Notes under the pieces: generated by a model
Told to the model about the DNA's origin: nothing
The model's input: only the letters and a program-made list of their open reading frames with translations
The model's database searches: none
Made by a program: the position numbers and the translations under genes
Assembly (NCBI RefSeq): GCF_000336995.1
Contig: NZ_AOJI01000022.1
Span: 250,039 to 314,038, forward strand
Direction: 5' to 3'
DNA: 64,000 nt
Source: Halorubrum aidingense JCM 13560
GTDB taxonomy: Archaea > Halobacteriota > Halobacteria > Halobacteriales > Haloferacaceae
Shown here: positions 8,688 through 16,979 of the stretch, one piece after another
Position numbering within the stretch: the stretch's first letter is position 1
Layout: every line of letters starts with the position of its first letter

Positions 8688-8779
8688 ACAGCCTCTGCGG
8701 GGTTGATGATGTGCCGTTCCGTTAGGGACCGACCACGGGACGGACACGCGAGCCCACGCCGAGGATAGGTGAACAACAT
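8688..8779 (+). promoter_or_regulatory. Long 5' leader of the ribosomal protein operon, possible autoregulatory RNA
   Basis: It includes a weak hairpin (cagcctc-tgc-ggggttg, starting just upstream of 8700) followed by TGATGA at 8704-8709, which matches the box C / kink-turn core bound by L7Ae. I could not find a matching CUGA partner, so a true kink-turn is unproven. L7Ae autoregulation through a leader kink-turn is known in other archaea. Confidence 0.35.
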
Positions 8780-9142
8780 ATGCCCGTTTACGTAGACTAC
8801 GAAACCCCAGCCGACCTCGCCGAGCGATCTCTTGAATCGCTCGAGGTCGCCCGAGACACCGGTACCGTGAAGAAAGGAACGAACGAGACCACGAAGGCCG
8901 TCGAGCGCGGCAACGCCGATCTCGTCATCGTCGCCGAGGACGTCTCCCCCGAGGAGATCGTGATGCACCTCCCCGAACTCGCAGAGGAGAAGGGCATCCC
9001 GGTCGTCTTCGTCGAGACGCAGGACGAAGTCGGTCACGCCGCCGGCCTCGAAGTCGGTTCGGCCGCCGCCGCCATCGTCGACGCCGGCGACGCCGACGAC
9101 GACGTCGAGGACATCGGCGAGAAGGTCGCGGAGCTCCGATAA
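8780..9142 (+). CDS. rpl7ae: Ribosomal protein L7Ae (eL8), kink-turn RNA-binding protein
   Basis: 120 residues, full length. Besides its ribosomal site, archaeal L7Ae is a core subunit of box C/D and H/ACA snoRNPs and of RNase P. Recognition features: [20 protein letters not shown], which is the kink-turn-binding Asn-Glu-x-x-Lys helix, then [13 protein letters not shown] and [21 protein letters not shown]. First gene of a tight operon (7 bases to rps28e). An A-rich sequence gaacaacat directly precedes the ATG rather than a Shine-Dalgarno. Confidence 0.97.
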   Translation: MPVYVDYETPADLAERSLESLEVARDTGTVKKGTNETTKAVERGNADLVIVAEDVSPEEIVMHLPELAEEKGIPVVFVETQDEVGHAAGLEVGSAAAAIVDAGDADDDVEDIGEKVAELR

Positions 9143-9148
9143 CCACCC

Positions 9149-9373
9149 ATGAGCGCAGAAGAGGGCACCGGCGATTCGACCACCGCCGAGGTGATCGAGG
9201 TCGTCGGCAAGACCGGGATGCACGGCGAGGCCATGCAGGTCAAGTGCCGCATCCAGGAAGGATCGAACCAGGGCCGGATCATCACCCGGAACGTCCTGGG
9301 ACCCGTCCGCATGGGCGACGTGCTCCAGCTCCGCGAGACCCAGCGCGACGCCGACTCCATCGGAGGCCGATAA
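9149..9373 (+). CDS. rps28e: Ribosomal protein S28e
   Basis: 74 residues, the normal length. Small OB-fold protein of the 30S subunit near the mRNA exit. Signature [19 protein letters not shown] then [22 protein letters not shown]. Second gene of the L7Ae operon, three bases before rpl24e. Confidence 0.97.
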   Translation: MSAEEGTGDSTTAEVIEVVGKTGMHGEAMQVKCRIQEGSNQGRIITRNVLGPVRMGDVLQLRETQRDADSIGGR

Positions 9374-9376
9374 CCA

Positions 9377-9565
9377 ATGGTCGAGACACGCACCTGCGAT
9401 TACACCGGCGAGGAGATCGAGCCCGGCACGGGCACGATGTACGTCAAGAAGGACGGCACCATCCTCCACTTCGTCGACTCGAAGGCGGAGAAGAACTACT
9501 TCCTCGGCCGCGAGGCGCGCGACCTCGAGTGGACCGAGGAAGGCCGTAAGCAGGGAGGCGAGTAA
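9377..9565 (+). CDS. rpl24e: Ribosomal protein L24e lacking its zinc ribbon cysteines
   Basis: 62 residues. The fold is recognisable from [21 protein letters not shown] and REARDLEWT. Most archaeal L24e proteins carry four zinc-binding Cys (CxxC near the start and Cys in the HFxSSKC region). Here only one Cys remains (TCDYTG), and the second pair reads VDSKAEKN, so this is a zinc-free variant of the known Cys-plus/Cys-minus kind. The stop overlaps the ndk start by one base, suggesting coupled translation. Confidence 0.93.
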   Translation: MVETRTCDYTGEEIEPGTGTMYVKKDGTILHFVDSKAEKNYFLGREARDLEWTEEGRKQGGE

Positions 9566-10044
9566 TGAGCCACCACGACGAACGCACCTTCGTGATGGTC
9601 AAGCCCGACGGCGTCCAGCGCGGCCTCATCGGCGAGATCGTCTCTCGCTTCGAGGACCGCGGCCTGAAGCTCGTCGGCGGGAAGTTCATGCAGATCGACG
9701 AGGACCTCGCGCACGACCACTACGGCGAGCACGAGGACAAACCGTTCTTCGACGGCCTCGTCGAGTTCATCACCTCCGGCCCCGTCTTCGCGATGGTGTG
9801 GGAGGGCGCGGACGCGACCCGACAGGTCCGCGCGATGGTCGGCGAGACCGACCCCGCCGAGTCCGCCCCGGGCACGATCCGCGGCGACTTCGGCCTCGAT
9901 CTCGGCCACAACGTGATCCACGCGTCGGACCACGAGGACGAGGGCGCGAACGCCCGCGAGATCGACCTGTTCTTCGACGAGGACGAACTCGTCGACTACG
10001 GCCTCGACACCGCCGCGTGGGTGTACGAGGACGAGCAGCACTGA
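9565..10044 (+). CDS. ndk: Nucleoside diphosphate kinase
   Basis: 159 residues. It transfers the gamma-phosphate between nucleoside di- and triphosphates through a phospho-His. Signatures: [18 protein letters not shown] at the start, [19 protein letters not shown], and NVIHASDH with the catalytic His. About 20 extra acidic residues in the C-terminal half (from [14 protein letters not shown]) are typical of halophilic Ndk. Last gene of the L7Ae-S28e-L24e operon, an arrangement conserved in Euryarchaea; a T-rich stretch follows. Confidence 0.97.
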   Translation: MSHHDERTFVMVKPDGVQRGLIGEIVSRFEDRGLKLVGGKFMQIDEDLAHDHYGEHEDKPFFDGLVEFITSGPVFAMVWEGADATRQVRAMVGETDPAESAPGTIRGDFGLDLGHNVIHASDHEDEGANAREIDLFFDEDELVDYGLDTAAWVYEDEQH

Positions 10045-10075
10045 GCCGGCGACCCCGACGCGATTTCGTCGGCGT

Positions 10076-10098
10076 CGTTTCGCGCCGTTTCGTTTTGG
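10076..10098 (+). terminator. T-rich terminator candidate after ndk
   Basis: Two T clusters (gtttcg, gttttgg) follow the ndk stop by about 35-50 bases. Archaeal termination depends on such U-runs without a required hairpin. The rest of 10045-10307 shows no convincing gene; it holds one palindrome, ggttaataaacc at about 10204-10215. Confidence 0.35.
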
Positions 10099-10307
10099 AG
10101 ACCCGACGTGGGATCCGCGGTAGCGGTCGCTATCGTGACACACCGCGTTTCCGATGAAAATTCGGTGACACCTCGCTCTCGTCTGCCGGTTTTTGAGATT
10201 CGTTGGTTAATAAACCGGGGCGACCCGCCGGCCAGCGTCGCCGACCGAGAGCGACGGACCGGGGACCGGAACGCGGGAAGTCGCAGCCCTCCAGCGACCG
10301 GTGGTCG

Positions 10308-11549
10308 CTACCGCGACAGCGCGATGATCCGACCGTCTTCGGTGACGACGATCACCTCGTCGCTTCCGTCGTCGGTGACGTCGGCGAACAGCGGCCCGGC
10401 GTAGACGACCGCAGAGCCGACGCCGCCGCGGGTGAGCGCCTCTCCGGTTCGGCTCATCACGAGCGTGTCTCCGTCTCGGTTCACCGCGACCGGCGCCACC
10501 GTTCCGTCGCCGTCGACGTCGCCGACTCCCGGCGGGTTCACGCGGGTCTGACCGCCGTACTGCTGTTTCCACGAGACCTCTCCGTCGAGGAGGTCGACCG
10601 CCCAGACGCTCCCGACGCCGCCGACGAACACCTGTCCGGGACTGGCGTCGCCGACGGAGACGGGGCGGTCCTGTAACCCGATCTCGTACCGGAGCGACCC
10701 GTCCTCGGTCTCGATGGTCTCTAGGTTCCCGTTCGCCCCGCCGAGCGCCAGTATCGGCCCGTTTCTCGTGTCCGCGGCGTTCCAGCTCAGCGGCGTGACC
10801 GCGGGCGTCGTCGTCCACCGCGTCTCGCCCCGCTCGTCGAGCAGGTGGACCGTGTAGTTCCCGTCTCGCTCCGTCGCCACCGCGAGCCCGCCGAGATCCG
10901 CGTCGTCGGTGGGGGTGGAGTCGGTGGGCTCGACGATCAGGGGCCGTCTGTCGACCGATTCGCCGAGGTCGGTCTCGAACAGTCGGTCACCGTCGCCGTC
11001 AACGACGAGCACCGTGCCGTCCGCCCCGGTCGCGGCGAGTTCCGACTCTCCGTTGCCGGTGAGGTCACCGATCGCCGGTTGGAGTCCGCCCGGCGCGTCG
11101 GTTTCGACGACGAACCGCTCCGCGCCGTCGGCCGCGTCGAGAACGACGAGCGACCCGGAGTCCGTGGTGAACGCGACGACCGGGTCGCCGCCGAGGGTGC
11201 CCGATGTGAGCTCGCTGATCCCCGCGGGATCGTCGGTCTCGTCGCCCCCGCGGTCGCCGACGGCGAGCGCTGAGAGCGGTGTCGTCCACGCGACGCCCTC
11301 GCCGACGGTCGTCGCGCGCACGGCGCGTTCGCCGTCGGCGACCGTCGATTGGAGCACGACCGAGTCGCCCTCCATGGAGGCGATCACGGCGCCGGTGCCG
11401 TCGTCGCCCTCGACGGGTTCGGTCTCCCAGACGATCTCCGTGTCGATCGACGTGTCGTCGATACCGACGAACGCGAAGAGGGCGACCCCGACGCCGGTTG
11501 CGCCGCCGGCGAAGAGGATCAGGCTCGCAAACAGAACGCGACGGTCCAT
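10308..11549 (-). CDS. Membrane-anchored beta-propeller (PQQ/FG-GAP-like) protein
   Basis: 413 residues. One N-terminal hydrophobic helix (about 5-30) should act as signal anchor; no lipobox Cys is seen. The remainder is a repeated beta-strand pattern with GDLTGNGESELAA, GDVDGDGTVAP and DVTDDGSDEVIVV, the calcium-binding DxDxDG-like loops of FG-GAP/PQQ propellers. A seven- or eight-bladed extracellular propeller is likely. Such proteins bind ligands or scaffold surface complexes; no catalytic residues are apparent. Alone on its strand. Confidence 0.72.
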   Translation of the reverse strand: MDRRVLFASLILFAGGATGVGVALFAFVGIDDTSIDTEIVWETEPVEGDDGTGAVIASMEGDSVVLQSTVADGERAVRATTVGEGVAWTTPLSALAVGDRGGDETDDPAGISELTSGTLGGDPVVAFTTDSGSLVVLDAADGAERFVVETDAPGGLQPAIGDLTGNGESELAATGADGTVLVVDGDGDRLFETDLGESVDRRPLIVEPTDSTPTDDADLGGLAVATERDGNYTVHLLDERGETRWTTTPAVTPLSWNAADTRNGPILALGGANGNLETIETEDGSLRYEIGLQDRPVSVGDASPGQVFVGGVGSVWAVDLLDGEVSWKQQYGGQTRVNPPGVGDVDGDGTVAPVAVNRDGDTLVMSRTGEALTRGGVGSAVVYAGPLFADVTDDGSDEVIVVTEDGRIIALSR

Positions 11550-11706
11550 GTGCTCGGAATTCGGCCGGAGCGCTCATACCGCTGTCGGATGCAGAACCAA
11601 AATAGAACAGAGGGTGACGGGTCGATAGAGTGGTGGCCCGGGAGGGTGGTTGGTCAGTAGAACGGTGGCCCGAGAGCGCGGTGGGTCGCCGGATCGACGG
11701 AGCCGA

Positions 11707-12408
11707 CTACAGCAGGGTCGCGACGTGGTCGGCTCGCTCGTCGCCGACGAGGTCGCGGAGCACGGCCGGGTCGCGCTCGCCGTTCGCGTTCACCAGGTAG
11801 GTGACACCGTCGCGCTCGCCGTAGGCGTGATGGAAGTCGTAGACGAACCCGTACACGTCGGCGTCGCCGTCGGCAACTTCGTCGGTCGCTAACGCGGCCG
11901 AGACCTGCTCGTGGACGTTGTACTCGACGAGTCGGTTGCGGCGAGTCGCACCGACGTCCGAGCCGTCTCCGGCGACGGCGTCGTCGGCCAACCCGCGCTC
12001 GACGATCGGTACGAGGTCCTCGACGTCGGCGCGCACCCCCGGTTCGGCCGGGTACTCGCCGGTTTGGACCGCCGAGAGCGCGGCGCCGACCGCGCCGCAG
12101 CCGGTGTGGCCGACGACCGCGAGCACGTCCGTGTCGGCGTGACCGAGAGGGTACGCGATGCTCCCCGAGAGGACGCGATCGCCGTCGACGACGTCGCTTA
12201 CGCGGTTCCCGATGTTGCCTGCGGTAAACAGATACCCCGGCCGATCGATCGCCCACATCCCCTCTTGAGAGACGCGAGAGTCCGAACAGCAGACGGAGAC
12301 CACCGGCGGGCGCTGCGCCTCGCGATAGTCGGCGAACGCGTCCACGTCGAGCGAGTCGACGTGCCGGTCGTTGCGGTCGAGGAGTTCGATCAGCAAACCG
12401 TGGGCCAT
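11707..12408 (-). CDS. Beta-class carbonic anhydrase
   Basis: 233 residues. Interconverts CO2 and bicarbonate with zinc. Zinc ligands are visible as Cys41 in CCSDSR (with Asp43-Arg45 dyad) and His101/Cys104 in GHTGCGAV. SQEGMWAIDRPGYLFTAGNIGNRV is the usual loop between them. The ATG at 12408 (MAHGLLIELLDRN) is preferred; an upstream in-frame ATG at 12459 adds a non-conserved stretch. Acidic surface residues suggest a cytosolic halophilic enzyme. No partner gene in the neighbourhood. Confidence 0.9.
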   Translation of the reverse strand: MAHGLLIELLDRNDRHVDSLDVDAFADYREAQRPPVVSVCCSDSRVSQEGMWAIDRPGYLFTAGNIGNRVSDVVDGDRVLSGSIAYPLGHADTDVLAVVGHTGCGAVGAALSAVQTGEYPAEPGVRADVEDLVPIVERGLADDAVAGDGSDVGATRRNRLVEYNVHEQVSAALATDEVADGDADVYGFVYDFHHAYGERDGVTYLVNANGERDPAVLRDLVGDERADHVATLL

Positions 12409-12561
12409 GGGGCCGGTTCGACGAGTCGAATGAAAAAGGCACACGAAAGCGCCACACACGGGTCACCACGGCGGCGGCGAGACGAGCGCTGCCAGCCACG
12501 GTGACGTCGAGACGAGCGCTGCCCGCCGCGGCGAGGGCGGGACGCATCTCGGTCCGGGCGG

Positions 12562-12696
12562 TCAGACGATCAGACCGATCCCGAACACGACGAATCCGAC
12601 GACGAAGACGGCGAGCACGGCGATCGTCGCCACCACGACCGCGGGCGCGAGCACCTCGTCGTCGTCGTTCAGGACGATGGATTCCATGTCTTCCAT
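12562..12696 (-). CDS. 44-residue single-span membrane protein
   Basis: ATG at 12696, stop at 12562. The protein begins MEDMESIVLNDDDEVLAP (acidic head) and continues with about 25 uninterrupted hydrophobic residues (AVVVATIAVLAVFVVGF onward) to the end. The head-plus-helix design and normal codon usage argue it is real. Small acidic-head transmembrane proteins of this type are widespread but unstudied in haloarchaea. It lies between carbonic anhydrase and aIF1A; function unknown. Confidence 0.65.
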   Translation of the reverse strand: MEDMESIVLNDDDEVLAPAVVVATIAVLAVFVVGFVVFGIGLIV

Positions 12697-12881
12697 GTCT
12701 CCTACGAGCGGTGCGGTGGGATTTGAACGCTTCGCTCGCCGTCGCCCTCGAAGCGAGGTTTCTCTCGTGCACTCCGTCGACGGCGAGCGCGTCCCGCGTT
12801 CACCGCCAGTACCGACCTTCGTTCACCGCCAATTCGTGGGAAATAGTGGCACGAGATACGCGCACACGGATCTCCCATCAC

Positions 12882-12887
12882 TTATAC
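12882..12887 (+). promoter_or_regulatory. TATA box of the aIF1A gene
   Basis: TTATAC 22-27 bases before the ATG at 12910, consistent with a leaderless mRNA. Confidence 0.6.
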
Positions 12888-12909
12888 GGCAGAACGACTT
12901 ACTGGCTGT

Positions 12910-13194
12910 ATGAGCGAAGAATCCGGGCGTCGGAACCTCCGAATGCCCTCGGACGACGAAGTGTTCGCCGTGGTGACGGAGCATCTCGGCGGGAATCACG
13001 TCCGTCTGCGCTGTGTGGACGGCGAGACGCGACTCGGTCGGATCCCCGGCCGCATGAAGTACCGCACGTGGATAAGCGAGGGCGACGTCGTCCTCGCCGA
13101 ACCGTGGTCCTGGCAGGACGAGAAGGCGAACGTCGAGTGGCGGTACACCGACGAGGACGCGGACCAGCTGCGGCGCGAAGGCCACATCCAGTAG
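12910..13194 (+). CDS. eif1a: Translation initiation factor aIF1A
   Basis: 94 residues, the usual archaeal size. OB-fold factor that occupies the ribosomal A site during initiation. The core reads [45 protein letters not shown] and [17 protein letters not shown], all typical of eIF1A. Monocistronic and divergent from the small membrane protein gene. Confidence 0.96.
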   Translation: MSEESGRRNLRMPSDDEVFAVVTEHLGGNHVRLRCVDGETRLGRIPGRMKYRTWISEGDVVLAEPWSWQDEKANVEWRYTDEDADQLRREGHIQ

Positions 13195-13314
13195 TTTCTC
13201 TACTTCTGTCGCGGAGCCGCCCGATAGACGGACCCGGACGCGGTCGGTCGTCGGAGAACGGAACGTGAGTCTCGAGAGCGAAGCCCTATGTAGTTCGACA
13301 GAGGGGAGTGTACC

Positions 13315-15156
13315 ATGCTCGCCGGCGCGTCGACAGGGACGCTCGTGGTGTTCGGGCTGATAGCGGCCGCGCTGGTGCTGTTCGTCACGGAGGCGATCCC
13401 CAACGACATCACCGCGATCGGAATCGTCGTCGCCTTGGCGGCGCTGGAGCCGTGGACGGGTGTGAGCGCCCGCGGCGCGATATCCGGGTTCGCCAACACG
13501 GCGACGATCACCATCGTCGCGATGTACATGCTGAGCGCCGGGATCAACGGCACGGGACTGGTAGAGCGGCTCGGGATTCGACTGGCGTCGGTGACCCGCG
13601 GGAGCGAGACGCGCGCGCTCGCGGCGACCGTGCTGACCACGGGACCGATCGCGGGGTTCGTCAACAACACGCCGGTCGTCGCCGTGTTTATCCCGATGAT
13701 CACCGATCTCGCCGACCAGAGCGGGGTGTCGCCGTCGAAGCTGCTCATGCCGCTCTCGTACGCCGCGATCCTCGGTGGGGTCCTCACGCTGATCGGTACC
13801 GCGACCAATCTGCTCGCGAGCGAGTTCGCGGCCACCCTCCTCCCCCGCGGCCCGATCGGGATGTTCGAGTTCTCCGCGCTCGGGGTCGTCGTCCTCTCCG
13901 TCGGAGTTCTCTACCTGATGACGATCGGCCGACGCCTCACCCCGGCGCGTATCCCCGCCGGCGCCGACCTCGTCGAGGAGTTCGATCTCGACGAGTTCCT
14001 GACACACGTCCGCGTCCCGCCCGGGAGCGACTCGCTCGGGATCCCCGTGTCCGACCTCGCCGAGCGGACCGAGGCCGGCGCGAGCGTCCTTCAGCTCCGG
14101 CGGGACGGGAAGGGGTCGCTCGCGGTCGATTCCACCCGCCGACTCCGCTCCGGCGACGTGCTCGTTGTCCACGGGACGCACGAGTCGGTCGAGGCCCTCT
14201 GTGCGGAGCGCGACCTCCGAACGCTCAGCAGCCAGGAGGTGACGGACGAGACGCTCGAGAACACGACGACCGACGCCATCCTCGACAAGGCGCTCGTGCC
14301 GAATTCCTCGACGTTCGTCGGTGAGACGCTTGCGAAGACTCGCCTCCGAGAGGTGTACGGAACGAGGGTACTCGCGATCCGGCGGGAGGGGAAGCTGATC
14401 CGTACCGGACTCGACGACGTCGAGCTCGCGGCCGGAGACCTCCTGCTCGTCCGGACGACCCCGGAGTCCGCGGCCCACTTCGCGGAGTCCGGCGACCTCG
14501 TCAGCGTGGACGCGGAGGGACTGGACCGCCTGCTCGACGCGGACGTCGAGACGGTCGCGCCGCTGTCGCCGCGGGCCCCGATCGCCGTCGGGATCATGGT
14601 CGCGGTCGTCGGCGCGGCCGCCCTCGGCGTCCTCCCGGTGGTCATTGCCGCGCTCGGGGGCGTGTTCCTGATGGTTGTCACCGGCTGTCTCACCACCTCG
14701 GACGCGTACGACGCCGTCTCGTGGAACGTGATATTCCTACTCGCCGGCGTGATCCCCCTCGGACTGGCGATGGAGCGGACCGGCGGGGCGGCGCTGATCG
14801 CGGAAGGGCTCGTGGCGACCGGAGCGATACTCCCGACCGTCGCGGTGTTGCTGCTGTTCTCGCTGGTGACGGGGATCCTCGCGAACGTCATCACACCGGT
14901 CGCGACGGTCGTGTTGATGATCCCGATCGCGGTGGACGCGGCCGCGCAGCTCGGCGCGAACGGGTTCGCGTTCCTGCTCGTCGTGATGTTCGCGTCGGCG
15001 ACCTCCTTCTCGACGCCGGTGGGGTATCAGACGAACCTGATGGTGTACGGTCCCGGCGGCTACGAGTTCACCGACTTCGTCCGGGTCGGCGGACCGCTTC
15101 AGATCCTGCTGGCGGTCGTGACGACCGTCGGCGTGACGCTGCTCTGGGGCGTGTAG
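13315..15156 (+). CDS. SLC13-family permease with two TrkA-C (RCK_C) domains
   Basis: 613 residues. Two membrane halves (about 1-205 and 420-613, ten or more hydrophobic segments) flank a soluble core with two RCK_C/TrkA-C domains (about 220-305 and 325-405). Membrane signatures include GFANTATITIVAMYMLSAGI, FVNNTPVVAVFIPMI and ITPVATVVLMIPIAV, where the NTP and TPV hairpins match the SLC13/DASS Na+-coupled anion transporters. Substrate could be sulfate, dicarboxylate or arsenite; the TrkA-C domains suggest ligand gating. Stands alone between aIF1A and a convergent membrane protein. Confidence 0.85.
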   Translation: MLAGASTGTLVVFGLIAAALVLFVTEAIPNDITAIGIVVALAALEPWTGVSARGAISGFANTATITIVAMYMLSAGINGTGLVERLGIRLASVTRGSETRALAATVLTTGPIAGFVNNTPVVAVFIPMITDLADQSGVSPSKLLMPLSYAAILGGVLTLIGTATNLLASEFAATLLPRGPIGMFEFSALGVVVLSVGVLYLMTIGRRLTPARIPAGADLVEEFDLDEFLTHVRVPPGSDSLGIPVSDLAERTEAGASVLQLRRDGKGSLAVDSTRRLRSGDVLVVHGTHESVEALCAERDLRTLSSQEVTDETLENTTTDAILDKALVPNSSTFVGETLAKTRLREVYGTRVLAIRREGKLIRTGLDDVELAAGDLLLVRTTPESAAHFAESGDLVSVDAEGLDRLLDADVETVAPLSPRAPIAVGIMVAVVGAAALGVLPVVIAALGGVFLMVVTGCLTTSDAYDAVSWNVIFLLAGVIPLGLAMERTGGAALIAEGLVATGAILPTVAVLLLFSLVTGILANVITPVATVVLMIPIAVDAAAQLGANGFAFLLVVMFASATSFSTPVGYQTNLMVYGPGGYEFTDFVRVGGPLQILLAVVTTVGVTLLWGV

Positions 15157-15182
15157 CCGCGATCGCTGGCCCGCCGAGCCGA

Positions 15183-15782
15183 TCAGGCGAACAGCACGAT
15201 TATCACGGCCACGAACAGCAGTTCGCCGCCGACGAGGAGGACCGCGAGCAGCCAGTAGCGGTTCGTCCAGACCCAGTCGGCGGCGCGGTCCCGGGGCGCC
15301 GCGTCGGCCGACTCGTCCGCTCGGTCAGTCGCGTACGCCTCGTCGAGGCGCCATCCCGTCTCCGGGTCGTACGTCGCCGGGATCCGCGTGCCGACCAGCT
15401 CGTCGACGTCGAGCGGGGAGACGCCGGCGGCGGCGAGGAACTCGAGGAACGCCGCCGACTCGGACAGCGAGCCGTCCCGAGGGGCGGCGAACCGCTCGGT
15501 GTGCGTGGTACCGCCGTGTGGCGGTTCGAGCTCCACGACGACCGTGCTGCCGACCGACCGCACGCCGGTCACGATCAGGACGCGCTCCTCGTCGTTGAGG
15601 TACGCCTCGCGGAGACGGCGCTTCACCGCCTCGTCGACGTGGCTGTCGGTGGAGCCGTCGACGTGGCTGTCGGTGGAGCCGTCGACGGGATCGTCGACGG
15701 GATCGTTGACGTTCGCAGCCGTCGACGCGGCCGATTCGGTCGACTCGGACGTTCGCCCGTCTCGGGAGGGTCGGTCGGGCAT
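15183..15782 (-). CDS. C-terminally anchored haloarchaeal protein, function unknown
   Basis: 199 residues. The N-terminal ~50 residues are low-complexity, with DDPVDGSTDSHVDGSTDSHV repeated from tandem DNA. A compact alpha/beta region follows (about 55-150, with RVLIVTGVRSVGSTVVVELE) and one C-terminal membrane helix (YWLLAVLLVGGELLFVAVII), giving a tail-anchored topology. The ATG at 15782 was chosen because the upstream extension is antisense to the next gene's promoter. No family recognised. Convergent with the SLC13 gene, 26 bases apart. Confidence 0.6.
   Translation of the reverse strand: MPDRPSRDGRTSESTESAASTAANVNDPVDDPVDGSTDSHVDGSTDSHVDEAVKRRLREAYLNDEERVLIVTGVRSVGSTVVVELEPPHGGTTHTERFAAPRDGSLSESAAFLEFLAAAGVSPLDVDELVGTRIPATYDPETGWRLDEAYATDRADESADAAPRDRAADWVWTNRYWLLAVLLVGGELLFVAVIIVLFA
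15635..15705. repeat. Tandem repeats encoding DGSTDSHV and DDPV
   Basis: Two perfect 24-base units (core gtcgacgtggctgtcggtgg) followed by two 12-base units (gtcgacgggatc) lie in frame in the 15183-15782 gene. All unit lengths are multiples of three. Confidence 0.75.
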
Positions 15783-15932
15783 TCGTCCCGGAGTTGGTGA
15801 CGCGGCGCAATAAGCGCGCGGCAGAGTAGCGGCCAGCACGGCTGACGGCGCCCCTGCGGCCCGGATCGGGCCTCGTCGAAGCCCGCACCTTCCCGCCGGA
15901 AACCGTATCCCCTTCCGCGCGTATCCGTTCGT

Positions 15933-16622
15933 ATGCGTGAAGTGACGTTTCGGATACGCCACCACGGCGGGCCGGAGTCGGACGTGAGCGCCCGACACCC
16001 CGAGGTGACGTTCCGGTCGGTCTCCTCGATGACCGGGCGCGGGACCGAACGGAAACGGATCATCGAGCTTCGAGGGCCGACGGAGGAGATTCAGTCGTTT
16101 ATCGAGGAGTTCAGGGACGCTCCCGCGGTGATCGAAGCGGAGCCGCTCTCGTCGGTAACTGGCAATCACACGTATCTCGCGTTGATCATCGACACCGTCG
16201 GCTGGGGCTCGATCCGCGGGCGATTCGCCGAGATGGGTATCCACTACCGAATGGGGACGACGATCGCCGGCGGGATCGAGCGATGGACGGCGTACCTGGA
16301 CGACGACGACGACCTCTCGGAAGTGATGCGTCGGCTCGAAGAGGGCGGGAACGAGGTCGAACTCGCCCGAAACGTCGAACTGGCGTCGATAGAGCGCCCC
16401 CCGTCGCTCCCGGCGTCCGGGATCCTCGACGGGCTCACGGCGAGACAGCGGGAGGTGCTGGCGACCGCCATCTCGATCGGGTACTACGATCACCAGGGGG
16501 GCGTCGGCGTCGAGGACGTCGCCGACGAACTCGGGCTCGGGTCGACGACGGTGTGGGAACACCTCTCTCGGGCGGAGTCGAGCGTGATGAACGCGCTGTT
16601 CGACCGGTTCGAGACCGAGTGA
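15933..16622 (+). CDS. HTH_10 (bacterio-opsin activator type) transcription regulator
   Basis: 229 residues. The C-terminal domain (about 165-225) reads LTARQREVLATAISIGYYD, VGVEDVADELGLGSTTVWEHL and a final helix, the HTH_10 signature of Bat-type haloarchaeal regulators. The N-terminal part (about 1-155) has repeated beta-alpha units resembling the ligand domain commonly attached to HTH_10, without PAS or GAF motifs. The effector and targets are unknown. Monocistronic; opposite in orientation to the tail-anchored protein gene. Confidence 0.85.
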   Translation: MREVTFRIRHHGGPESDVSARHPEVTFRSVSSMTGRGTERKRIIELRGPTEEIQSFIEEFRDAPAVIEAEPLSSVTGNHTYLALIIDTVGWGSIRGRFAEMGIHYRMGTTIAGGIERWTAYLDDDDDLSEVMRRLEEGGNEVELARNVELASIERPPSLPASGILDGLTARQREVLATAISIGYYDHQGGVGVEDVADELGLGSTTVWEHLSRAESSVMNALFDRFETE

Positions 16623-16726
16623 GGTCCCGTTCGTGGGAGCCGGTGGCTGCCGAAATTCCCCCGAAACGGCTCGTTCGCGGCGATTCTCGAACAATACTTT
16701 TGTAGCTTCGGGACGGAGCGCCGCGT

Positions 16727-16915
16727 ATGAACGAGGGTTCGGTGTCCGTTCCGGCCGAGCAGTACGACCGGCTCACGGCGCTCGCGGCCGCCCGCGGGGT
16801 AACGCCAGAGGCCCAACTCGCCCGCCTCATCGACGACGCCTACGAAGGGCTCGACGGCGACGCGGAGGCGGCGGACACGCTGCCGCTCGGCGTCTGCGAC
16901 TCCGAAGAGGCGTAG
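16727..16915 (+). CDS. 62-residue helical protein, possibly ribbon-helix-helix-like
   Basis: Reads MNEGSVSVPAEQYDRLTALA followed by an Ala/Glu-rich helix and RLIDDAYEGLDGDAEAADTL. The SVSVPAEQYDRL start resembles the beta-strand and first helix of ribbon-helix-helix DNA-binding proteins, and a following helix is consistent. No toxin partner is adjacent, so antitoxin status is not supported. A TATA-like element (ataacttt-like, about 16692-16700) precedes it by roughly 30 bases. Confidence 0.55.
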   Translation: MNEGSVSVPAEQYDRLTALAAARGVTPEAQLARLIDDAYEGLDGDAEAADTLPLGVCDSEEA

Positions 16916-16979
16916 GGGGCGCGCCGCGAGACAGACGAGAGCTATCTGTCGGCGGTTCCGACTCCACCGGTCGGACAGG

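Noticed and set aside
10108..10404. Small gene after ndk
   Set aside because: Its frame crosses the promoter and 3' end of the propeller gene and shows no conserved pattern.
16727..16915. Antitoxin of a toxin-antitoxin pair
   Set aside because: No adjacent PIN, RelE-like or other toxin gene; next gene is an M28 peptidase on the opposite strand.
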